DNA of 64,000 nucleotides from Stackebrandtia nassauensis DSM 44728. Its GTDB lineage: Bacteria; Actinomycetota; Actinomycetes; Mycobacteriales; Micromonosporaceae. Below the pieces are notes generated by a model, which did no database searches, was not told the origin of the DNA, and was given only the letters and a program-made list of their open reading frames with translations. How positions within the stretch are numbered: the stretch's first letter is position 1; each line of letters starts with the position of its first letter. Where the stretch lies: positions 1 through 64,000 of the forward strand of contig NC_013947.1 of NCBI RefSeq assembly GCF_000024545.1. Reading direction: 5' to 3'. Both the position numbers and the translations under genes were made by a program. Of the stretch, positions 35,691 through 42,426 are shown piece by piece.

Positions 35691-36209
35691 ATGCCTGGAG
35701 CCGGGAAGACGACGGTGACCGGCCTCGCCTCGCAACGTCTGCCGCGCGCCGCTCGGCTGCTCGGCGACGTCATCACGCGGCTGATCGTCAGCGGACGCGT
35801 TGGCTTCAACGAGGAACCTGCTGAGGAAGCCACCCGGCAGGTTGAGCTGGGCAACCGTAACCTCTGCGCGCTCGCCGCGAACTTCGCCGACACCGGCTTC
35901 ACTTCGTTTATCGACACAGTCATCCCGACCCGCGAGCAGCTCAACTTGTTCGTCGAGCTCCTTGCCCCCAGACCGATACTGCTGGTCGTGCTGGCGCCCG
36001 GAATCGCCGCCTGTCAGTACCGCAACACGATCCGCGACCCCGAAGATCGCTTTGACTTCGACGGGTATGACGAACTCGACGCGCAGATGCGCCGCGAGCT
36101 CGGCGGCCTTGGCTGGTGGTTCGACACCAGTGCCCTCAACCCTGAGACAACCGCGACACGGATCCTCAGCGAGGCCAGCAAACGAGCGCAGCTGACGGCC
36201 CAAGCGTGA
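35691..36209 (+). CDS. 5'-truncated P-loop kinase / phosphotransferase-like protein
   Basis: From the ATG at 35691 the 172-residue frame starts inside a Walker A motif (MPGAGKTTVTGLA). Segments typical of small P-loop kinases near chloramphenicol-phosphotransferase and zeta-like families follow (RLLGDVITRLIV, then SFIDTVIPTREQLNLFVE, then PILLVVLAPGIAACQYRN). The first beta-strand that should precede the P-loop is missing, and the upstream in-frame sequence looks unrelated. This suggests the 5' end was cut off during island formation. No ribosome site is seen. It is therefore a probable relic unless an unusual start is used. A small frame overlaps its stop codon. Confidence 0.55.
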   Translation: MPGAGKTTVTGLASQRLPRAARLLGDVITRLIVSGRVGFNEEPAEEATRQVELGNRNLCALAANFADTGFTSFIDTVIPTREQLNLFVELLAPRPILLVVLAPGIAACQYRNTIRDPEDRFDFDGYDELDAQMRRELGGLGWWFDTSALNPETTATRILSEASKRAQLTAQA

Positions 36210-36466
36210 AACAGCCCAGGACCCAGATCATCGCTTTTGCGATGCCCGCCAAAAACAATCGTTCACGAGACATCACCAGTGACGAGAATGTTTTGAAGCA
36301 ACGCCGCGCAGCCGAACATCGACGAAACACCAACCGCTTCCACCAAGGTCCTCAACATCAAGACGGAGAGGTCGTCTTCTTCCGCTCTCACACCAAAGCC
36401 GTCGCCGATCAAGGCTGGACACTCCAAGCCCCAACCCCGACTCGCCGCTCCAAAACCGAAAGATAA
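36206..36466 (+). CDS. Possible small basic protein overlapping the kinase stop
   Basis: An 86-residue frame whose GTG overlaps the kinase stop (GTGA). It is hydrophilic and basic (RRAAEHRRNTNRFHQGPQHQ, RRSKTER) with no recognised domain. The overlap favours coupling, but low-GC codon use and odd composition leave it doubtful. The 224 bp that follow (36467-36690) show nothing I can assign. Confidence 0.25.
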   Translation: MKQPRTQIIAFAMPAKNNRSRDITSDENVLKQRRAAEHRRNTNRFHQGPQHQDGEVVFFRSHTKAVADQGWTLQAPTPTRRSKTER

Positions 36467-36690
36467 ACACGAACAAAACCCCGCCAATGCGTTCGCAACA
36501 ACCTTACGAAGTCCAGCTCTACGCCACACCACACGCAGACTTAACCCGAACTGGACAAGAAGGTCTGGGCGGGCACATCTGCTGGTGATCGTGTGTCGGT
36601 AAACAAGAAGTGTTCAATACTGGCACCGATGGGGTCGAATCCCAACGAGATCTTGTGACCATCACTGGTCGGCGCGGGGACTCTGCAAGG

Positions 36691-37593
36691 CTATTCGGCG
36701 AGTTCGTCTTTTGTGATTTGGTGGAATCCTGTCGAGTCTGAATTGGGATCGAGGTGCCATCCGTTGGGCCAGACATGCTCGACGCTGTCATCGCGTGTAG
36801 CTGCGGCTCCGGTGAAGTTGGGAGGCTGAGTGAAGATGGTGTCGTGGAAGCGCGCTACCGCGGTGAATAGTGCGTTGTCGAACCAAGCGGCATCGAACTC
36901 TGTCATGGTGAACGAGGTTGTATCACCACGGAAGGCGGCATCCCGGAAGTCGGTGATGCCACCTAGTTCGGCGGCGGCGAAATCGGCATTGTTTAGGCGG
37001 CACCCTCGCAGGTTCAGGTCATTGAGAGCGGCTTGCCGTAGATTGAGCTGGTCGTGGTCCCAGTATTCGTATGGGCCATCAGGTTTGAGGTGACGTTCCA
37101 AGATGTGTTGAGCGGTGCGTCGTGCTTCGCGTTCCTGAGTAACCCCCCACAGTTCCTTGATGTCGTAGTTCTCGGTGTCGTGGGGCTCGTAGAACGGCAT
37201 CCGCAGATAGGTGCAGATCTCTTCGAGCACAATCTCTTGTAGACCGGAGTTTCCCTGAGCGAGTGCTTCCAAGTTGTGGAGACCACCGATGCGCACGATC
37301 GGTTTATCGGATCCGAGTTGCTCGATAGCTTGAATACGTAGCTCTGTGGTACGCCGGTTTACGGCGTCTCGCTCCGTGTGGCGTTGTCGCCGGAACGCTA
37401 GCCACAACGCAAATGCCCCGCCGAGCCCTGCGGTGACTGTCAAGGACCGGGTCACGATGTCAATCCACAGTTGGGCTGTCTCAGTGTTACCGCTGGCAAG
37501 TGCGATGGTCGACAAGGTGGTAGCAACCACTGTGGTGAGGAGGACGCCGACTGCAGCGGCCCACCAAAAGGCACGGGGCTTGAGTTCATTCAC
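36691..37593 (-). CDS. Pentapeptide-repeat membrane protein
   Basis: A 300-residue island-borne protein with two N-terminal membrane helices (about 9-33 and 45-66: FWWAAAVGVLLTTVVATTLS and SLTVTAGLGGAFALWLAF) and a basic, helical linker. Loose pentapeptide repeats of the A(D/N)Lxx type then occupy about 178-255 (NLRQAALNDLNLRGCRLNNA, FRDAAFRGDTTSFTMTEF). Such proteins occur in mobile islands, often near defence or unknown cargo; no biochemical role can be read. Start is a GTG overlapping a possible small upstream frame by 4 bases. Confidence 0.8.
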   Translation of the reverse strand: MNELKPRAFWWAAAVGVLLTTVVATTLSTIALASGNTETAQLWIDIVTRSLTVTAGLGGAFALWLAFRRQRHTERDAVNRRTTELRIQAIEQLGSDKPIVRIGGLHNLEALAQGNSGLQEIVLEEICTYLRMPFYEPHDTENYDIKELWGVTQEREARRTAQHILERHLKPDGPYEYWDHDQLNLRQAALNDLNLRGCRLNNADFAAAELGGITDFRDAAFRGDTTSFTMTEFDAAWFDNALFTAVARFHDTIFTQPPNFTGAAATRDDSVEHVWPNGWHLDPNSDSTGFHQITKDELAE

Positions 37594-37739
37594 GGAAGTC
37601 TTCCTTCAGGAGCTTTGGGATGTTGTCGACGTAGCGATGGAGTGAGGTTTTTGGAGGCCCGATCGACGTACCCGATCTCGAACCCAGTCACCGGAGGGTC
37701 ATCCACACCTCCGGCGATCACACGCAACACTGGTCCCAC
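37590..37739 (-). CDS. Possible 49-residue protein coupled to the pentapeptide gene
   Basis: On the minus strand a GTG-started frame (MGPVLRVIAGGVDDPPVTGF continuing with EIGYVDRASKNL) ends at 37590 with a TGA that overlaps the pentapeptide gene's GTG. The composition of the first 30 residues is protein-like and the 4-base overlap suggests coupling. There is no clear ribosome site and no known family, so it is tentative. Confidence 0.25.
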   Translation of the reverse strand: MGPVLRVIAGGVDDPPVTGFEIGYVDRASKNLTPSLRRQHPKAPEGRLP

Positions 37740-38184
37740 AACAGAACTAACGCCGCAAAGCCCGCAATATTACTGCGAATTCCGCAGCACCTCCGCAAAG
37801 TAAATGTGTATCCGCAATCTAAGCCCGAACTAGACAAGAAAGCGCCAACTTCGCTGCGAACGGACAACTGTCCACAGTTTCGGTGGTTCGGCGTCAATTC
37901 TGAGGCTCAAATTCGGGAAGACCCTACCTAGACCATAGGCGGAAGGGTCAAGCCACTAGAGGCGATCTCAGCCGGTTTAGGTGCTTGACCTGCGGCTTTA
38001 TGGCCGGGATCGCAAGGCGGCGACACAGATCTGCTGGAGGCAGACTGACGCAATAGTCCGAGGGCAAAAGAAAGCCCGACCCACGAAGGGGTCGGGTGGT
38101 ATGTGCTTCAAATATAGCACCGATGTCCTAATGCGCCTCAGCTCGCCTGAGATAAGACCCTATCGACTAGGGATGTCGCGCAGC
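37740..38184. other. Gene-poor island segment
   Basis: These 445 bp are relatively AT-rich, with no convincing gene on either strand. A plus-strand frame at 37981-38349 reads across the PRTase gene and lacks protein-like composition. The segment contains the PRTase terminator at 38060-38096. Confidence 0.5.
38060..38096 (-). terminator. Rho-independent terminator of the DprA-PRTase operon
   Basis: Read on the minus strand: stem CCCGACCC/GGGTCGGG with a CTTCGT loop, followed by the T-rich tract CTTTCTTTT. It lies 88 bp beyond the PRTase stop. Confidence 0.85.
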
Positions 38185-38946
38185 TTAGACGTGGTTCAGA
38201 GCGCAAGTCTCGACATCGAATGCGGTGGCGGAGTTGATGCTCTGTTCGATGAGGCTCTTCCAGACTGGTTTGTCCCACACGGCCCAGCGTCCAAGGGTGA
38301 GGATCACCACGGTCGACGCGCCGTCGCGTTTGACTCGGTGCGCAAGTGATTGCACGGTGCTCCCGGACACCCAGGTGTCATCAATGACCAACACCTTCGA
38401 ACCTGTGAGGTCGTTTTCGAATGGGCGGAACGCGTCAAGCTGGAAGCGTCGATTCTTCGCAGAGTAGGCCGGGTTGATGGTGGGGACCAGCTGCCTGATG
38501 GTCGAGATTCCGGCGATCTCTTGGAGTGGGTGGTTTTCTCGGCCATCCGAGCTGGGGACGGTCATGTACCAGTCTGGTGGCCCCCCAAGACTGTTCCCGA
38601 TACAACGGGCGTGCGCGTATATGAAGACCTGAAACAGGTCACTGAGGCGTCGTTGGAGTTCGGGAGAGCTGGAGACCTCATTCTTGTAGTTCCACAGGGT
38701 CCAAGAATGCTGGCTTAGGTCAGGGTGGCCTTTAAAGGCGTATGAGATCGAGACGACGGCGTCTGCGAGGTGAGAGGCGCCGGCGAGCTCGCGGTGCCTA
38801 GCACAGGGTGAGCACAGATCTTCACCTTGGCTTTTTGGCCCGCGGCAGACAGCGCAGACATTAGGCCCCGGCGGCAAGGGGCCGCGCAGGTAGTGGAGTT
38901 GGCGCGACAGACGCTGGCGGGCAGTCTCGAGCGAATTGCTGGGCAT
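38185..38946 (-). CDS. ComF-like phosphoribosyltransferase with zinc ribbon
   Basis: A 253-residue protein. The N-terminal Cys pairs C31xxC34 and C45xxC48 form a ComF-like zinc ribbon (VCAVCRGPKSQGEDLCSPC). The C-terminal type I phosphoribosyltransferase domain has the PRPP loop VLVIDDTWVSGSTVQS (185-200) with the Asp189-Asp190 pair. The 60-130 region is larger than in ordinary ComF and specific to this family. Its ATG shares one base with the stop of the DprA-like gene (TGATG), implying coupled translation. ComF-DprA associations exist in natural transformation; here the pair sits in a tRNA island, suggesting a different, perhaps defensive, role. Substrate base unknown. Confidence 0.82.
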   Translation of the reverse strand: MPSNSLETARQRLSRQLHYLRGPLPPGPNVCAVCRGPKSQGEDLCSPCARHRELAGASHLADAVVSISYAFKGHPDLSQHSWTLWNYKNEVSSSPELQRRLSDLFQVFIYAHARCIGNSLGGPPDWYMTVPSSDGRENHPLQEIAGISTIRQLVPTINPAYSAKNRRFQLDAFRPFENDLTGSKVLVIDDTWVSGSTVQSLAHRVKRDGASTVVILTLGRWAVWDKPVWKSLIEQSINSATAFDVETCALNHV

Positions 38947-39869
38947 CAGGCAAAGATCGGGGAAGCGCTCGGCAGATGTTCGGTCGCGAGTGGTGGGACT
39001 GTGAGCAATTCGTTAATCACGTCTTGCAGATCAGTGAGATTGGTGGCCACCTGGACGTTGGGGCGTGTGGCGGCGTCCTTGGCCCAAGACACACTCAGCA
39101 CGTTGTCGAGGAGGATGACCGGACGGCCATGTTCTAGGGCACGCTGCACCTGGGTGCGGGTACCGCTGCGTTCGTTGGCCTCGACGACGATGGTCGCGGC
39201 CGCGTAGCCGCTCATGATCGCGTTGCGTTCCAGGAATTGCCACTTGGCTGGCCGAACGTGGGGCAGGTACTCGGAGAGGATGAGGCCCGTCTGGGTAATC
39301 TCGGCCTGTAGTCCGAGGTTGGATCGGGGGTAGCACTGGTCAACCCCATTAGCTATGACAGCGACCGTTCGAGCGCCGAGGTCGAGCGCAGTCTGATGTG
39401 CGGCAGTATCGACGCCTTCAGCCAGTCCTGAGACGACGGTGATGCCATTGTGTGCGAGCATCTGGGCGATGTGCCGCGTTCGCTGAATGCCCTCGTCGGA
39501 CGCTCGGCGAGTGCCAACCACCGCCACAGCGCGAGCATCGTCGGCGAGCGATCCGCGGGTGAAGACGACTAGCGGCATCTCTCGGATATCACGCAGCTGC
39601 TGTGGATAATCCGGGTCGAAGCAGGTGTGCACCCCGATTCCGGCATCTTCCCAGGCCACGATCTGCTGTTCGGCATATTCCAGGAGTTCGCTCAGACTGG
39701 ATTCGTGGAAAAGCCCCTCGGTCTCACGCAGATGTTGTTCAAGGATCTCAATGCCGGCGGCCGGGTCGTCTCGTTCAAGGATCGCGTTGACGACCTCGCG
39801 TCGCTTGATGCCACGTCGCCCCAACAGCGCGACGACGGCGCTCCGTGCTGATGTTGAGGCCGGTTGCAT
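38946..39869 (-). CDS. DprA/Smf-like Rossmann protein (SLOG superfamily)
   Basis: A 307-residue DprA-type protein. A helical N-terminus is followed by the Rossmann-like core: VAVVGTRRASDEG (115-127), VVSGLAEGVDTAAHQTA (145-161), VIANGVDQCYPRSN, FLERNAIMSGYAAATIVVEA and GTRTQVQRALEHGRPVIL. These are the hallmark nucleotide/ssDNA-binding motifs of DprA. No C-terminal winged helix (DprA domain 3) is evident. Genuine chromosomal DprA normally lies with topA/rnhB genes, so this island copy is likely a specialised paralogue. A consensus promoter lies 70-100 bp upstream. Translationally coupled to the PRTase. Confidence 0.88.
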   Translation of the reverse strand: MQPASTSARSAVVALLGRRGIKRREVVNAILERDDPAAGIEILEQHLRETEGLFHESSLSELLEYAEQQIVAWEDAGIGVHTCFDPDYPQQLRDIREMPLVVFTRGSLADDARAVAVVGTRRASDEGIQRTRHIAQMLAHNGITVVSGLAEGVDTAAHQTALDLGARTVAVIANGVDQCYPRSNLGLQAEITQTGLILSEYLPHVRPAKWQFLERNAIMSGYAAATIVVEANERSGTRTQVQRALEHGRPVILLDNVLSVSWAKDAATRPNVQVATNLTDLQDVINELLTVPPLATEHLPSASPIFA

Positions 39870-39941
39870 GGATACATCCTAGGAGATATTGAGGGCGGGG
39901 CGGTAGCTGTTGTGATAAGGCATAGGGCCGCAGCTTTTTAG

Positions 39942-39970
39942 ATCGTATGTTCGGCTTGCTGGATCGTCAA
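39942..39970 (-). promoter_or_regulatory. Promoter of the DprA-PRTase operon
   Basis: On the minus strand, TTGACG (39970-39965), 17-bp spacer, TACGAT (39947-39942). This is among the best sigma-70-type matches in the window and places the transcript start about 65 nt before the DprA ATG. Confidence 0.7.
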
Positions 39971-40038
39971 TGATCACTACGGTCAAGATCGTTCGGCGTC
40001 TAGACGGATATGACACCATCTGGCCCGACGGAACCCAC

Positions 40039-40057
40039 GCGCCCCCTATTCACCCCC
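40039..40057 (+). repeat. Island-end 19-mer, right copy
   Basis: GCGCCCCCTATTCACCCCC, same orientation as the copy at 35623-35641 with one mismatch. It ends 49 bp before the right attachment repeat. Confidence 0.5.
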
Positions 40058-40106
40058 AAACGGTATTGCTTACTGGCGAACATGCAGGTAAATGCGCAAT
40101 TTTCTG

Positions 40107-40157
40107 TCGGTTTCCTAAACCGAGTGTCGCAAGTTCGAATCTTGCAGGGGGCGCCAC
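40107..40157 (+). repeat. Right attachment repeat (attR), tRNA-Arg 3' fragment
   Basis: Exact 51-bp copy of tRNA-Arg from the anticodon stem through CCA plus one base. The 5' half of the tRNA is absent here, so it is not a functional tRNA gene. It marks the right island boundary. Confidence 0.9.
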
Positions 40158-40178
40158 ACTGTCGCCGTCCGAACCCGG

Positions 40179-42269
40179 CTAGTCGCAGGTCCACAGCGCG
40201 GGTTCGTCGGCGGAGACGCCCGCGAAGGTCGAACCGTCGGTCGAGGCCGAGTTGATCTGGTCGTCCGTCACGGGGGCCTCGCCGGAACCATCGTCGAGCC
40301 CAGGCTGTTCGTTGAAGGCGCCGTCGTACACCGCCAGCGACGATCCGTTGGTTCCGTACACCCGGCCCTTGGCGTCGATGTCGTTGGCCTCGGTGAGTTT
40401 CACCTTCTCGGGTTCGCCCTTGTCCTTGAGGTTGTACCGATAGTGGGTGTAGTTTCCGTTGTCCTGGGTGGTCAACAGCACCCAGTCACCCGCGATGGCG
40501 ACGGCGGCGCTGTAATCGTCCTTTGTGCCCACATCCGGCAGCTGGGTGGCCTTGCCGTCCTTGTCCCACATCCATGCCTTGCCGGCGTAGTCCTTCTTCT
40601 CCGGGAGCGAGCCCACGATGACGCCGGATTCGGAAACGTCCGAGGCCTCACCCTCGTGGTGCCCGCCGTTGTCCAGTTTCGTCGGCGTTGACCGCCCCGG
40701 TTTCCACATCACCGGACCCGAGCGGCTCTCCAAATCCTGGAAAGTGCCGACGACGGTGCCGTCCTCGCCGATCGCGCTGGGGCGACTGGATGCGGCACCC
40801 GCTGGCATGTCGAGGGTCTGGACTTTCCCGCCCTGGTACCGCCAGTAAGTGGACCGGTCCTCGCCATCGCCGGTCGTGCTGCTCTCGCCGATGACCGTCC
40901 CCGAACTGTTGACCCCGTACACGTTCACGTTGCCGAGCCGGGGAACGCCGTCCACCTCGGTGTACTCGCCGTCGTGCCACAATCCGAACGAGTCGGACTT
41001 CTCCTCCTCGAAGTACGCGATCCCGATCGCGGCGTAGGCACCGTCGGGGCTGACATGGGTCTCGGTCGCGAAGTCCTTGCCTTCGAGGGTGGTCAGCGCC
41101 TTCACCTCACAGGCTTTCGGCTCCTTCGACGGACCGTCCGCTTCGGAGTCGGGCGCGGACGCCTTGACGGTCTTGGGAAGGCGGGACCCGTCGCAGATCC
41201 ACAGGACTTCCTTGTCGTCCCAGGTGCGTCCGGCGATGCGACCACCGTCGCCGGACACGGCCAGGATCTCGTTGAACAACTCGTCCGGATCGTCCTCGGC
41301 GGGCTCCGGCGGGGCGGTCAGGCCCGGCAGTTTGGTGACCTTCTCGTCGTACACCGCTGGATCGCCCTTCTTGGAACCGTATGCCCGGCCGTATTCGTCC
41401 AGAAAGGCCAGACGCACCTTGAGCTTCTGCGGCCTGTCGGGATCGTCGAGGTGCGCGCGATACTGGCTGGCACCGGCGGTGAACAGCACCCAGTCGCCGG
41501 TGACGGACACGGCCTCGGAGTCCCCCGCGACATCGACCCCGGGCAGGCCGGGGATCGTCTTGATGCCGAAGATCTTGCGCCCCTTACCGTCCGCGTCCCA
41601 CCGCCACGCGTCGGTGGCGGTATCGCCGTCGCCGACGTGGCCGACGATGGTGCCGTTCTCGGTGATGTCGACGGCCGTCCCGCGGTCATGGCCGTCGAGG
41701 TCCAGCTCGGTGGCCTTGACAGAACCAGGGCTCCACTTCACCGGTCGCGGAGCGGTTTCGTCGCTCGTGCTGCCGACGACGGTGCCGTCGGCTCCGATCG
41801 CCTCGGGTATCACCTCCGAGGAGCCGTCCGGTGCCTTGAGGTACTGGAACTCGCCGTCGATGTGACGCCAGATGACCGAGTCGACGGTGGAATACCCCAG
41901 CACGTCGCCGGAATCGTTGATGTCGAGCAGTTCGGAGTACCTGTCGGCGGCCACCGTTGTCTCGAAGTACTCGCCGTCGTGCCACACACCGAAGGTGGTG
42001 TCGGAGTCCATGTCCGTGGGGATCCCGACGATGTACTTTCCGTTGGGGCTCATGCCCGTGATCCGCATCGGCGCGTCGAACGCGTTGTACTCGCAGTCCT
42101 CGGGTTCGCCGCGTCCGCTGAGATCGATGCCGCCGGTGACGATCGCGTACGCCGCCGTCGCGAGTCCCGCGACGACGGCGATGACCACGCTCAACGCCCA
42201 CCATCGGCGGGGCGGGCGGGTCATCGGCGTCCACCAGTGCCGCGGTGCCGCTGTGGGCTGATCGTTCAT
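40179..42269 (-). CDS. Membrane-anchored HAF-repeat beta-propeller-like protein
   Basis: A 696-residue protein with a short cytoplasmic N-terminus, one membrane helix (about 24-46, WWALSVVIAVVAGLATAAYA) and a large outer part. The outer part is made of HAF-type repeats with the pattern GxxVGx...P..W..G (GADGTVVGSTSDE, TENGTIVGHVGDG, NSSGTVIGESSTT, EDGTVVGTFQD). Two homologous halves, about 50-370 and 395-696, share the order CEYNA/CEVKA, GLWHDGEY, IWRH/YWRY, then VKWSPG/VMWKPG, indicating an internal duplication. Function unknown; surface sensing or binding is possible. The ATG at 42269 follows GGGAG. Confidence 0.82.
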   Translation of the reverse strand: MNDQPTAAPRHWWTPMTRPPRRWWALSVVIAVVAGLATAAYAIVTGGIDLSGRGEPEDCEYNAFDAPMRITGMSPNGKYIVGIPTDMDSDTTFGVWHDGEYFETTVAADRYSELLDINDSGDVLGYSTVDSVIWRHIDGEFQYLKAPDGSSEVIPEAIGADGTVVGSTSDETAPRPVKWSPGSVKATELDLDGHDRGTAVDITENGTIVGHVGDGDTATDAWRWDADGKGRKIFGIKTIPGLPGVDVAGDSEAVSVTGDWVLFTAGASQYRAHLDDPDRPQKLKVRLAFLDEYGRAYGSKKGDPAVYDEKVTKLPGLTAPPEPAEDDPDELFNEILAVSGDGGRIAGRTWDDKEVLWICDGSRLPKTVKASAPDSEADGPSKEPKACEVKALTTLEGKDFATETHVSPDGAYAAIGIAYFEEEKSDSFGLWHDGEYTEVDGVPRLGNVNVYGVNSSGTVIGESSTTGDGEDRSTYWRYQGGKVQTLDMPAGAASSRPSAIGEDGTVVGTFQDLESRSGPVMWKPGRSTPTKLDNGGHHEGEASDVSESGVIVGSLPEKKDYAGKAWMWDKDGKATQLPDVGTKDDYSAAVAIAGDWVLLTTQDNGNYTHYRYNLKDKGEPEKVKLTEANDIDAKGRVYGTNGSSLAVYDGAFNEQPGLDDGSGEAPVTDDQINSASTDGSTFAGVSADEPALWTCD

Positions 42270-42426
42270 CAGTACTCCCAGGGGTCTTGAACGCGCGCCG
42301 ATGCCGGTGCGGCGCGCATACAAGTGCACACGCGGTATGTACCTCGCGGGTTTCGGCGCCGGCGGAACTCGTTGTGGCGTTTTTCCGCCACAAGACCGGG
42401 TACCGGACGGCGATCGCCGCCGTGAT

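Larger units (their letters stand above)
35449..40157. mobile_element. 4.7-kb genomic island integrated in tRNA-Arg
   Basis: Bounded by 51-bp perfect direct repeats of the tRNA 3' part (35449-35499, 40107-40157). Base composition is visibly less GC-rich than the flanks, especially 36.2-38.2 kb. Cargo: a truncated P-loop kinase, a pentapeptide-repeat membrane protein, a DprA-like/PRTase pair and small frames. No integrase, excisionase or transposase is visible, so the element either lost its integrase or was mobilised in trans. The flanking genes (glpD, HAF protein) look like ordinary chromosome. Confidence 0.88.

Noticed and set aside
36263..36532. Minus-strand 89-codon frame as a possible transposase remnant
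   Set aside because: No DDE motif, helix-turn-helix or terminal inverted repeats could be found; similarity to a transposase could not be supported.
37981..38349. 122-codon plus-strand frame in the island
   Set aside because: It crosses the PRTase gene on the opposite strand and its terminator; composition is not protein-like.
40107..40157. Second tRNA-Arg gene
   Set aside because: Only the 3' two-thirds of the tRNA is present, without acceptor 5' strand or D arm; it is the right attachment repeat.
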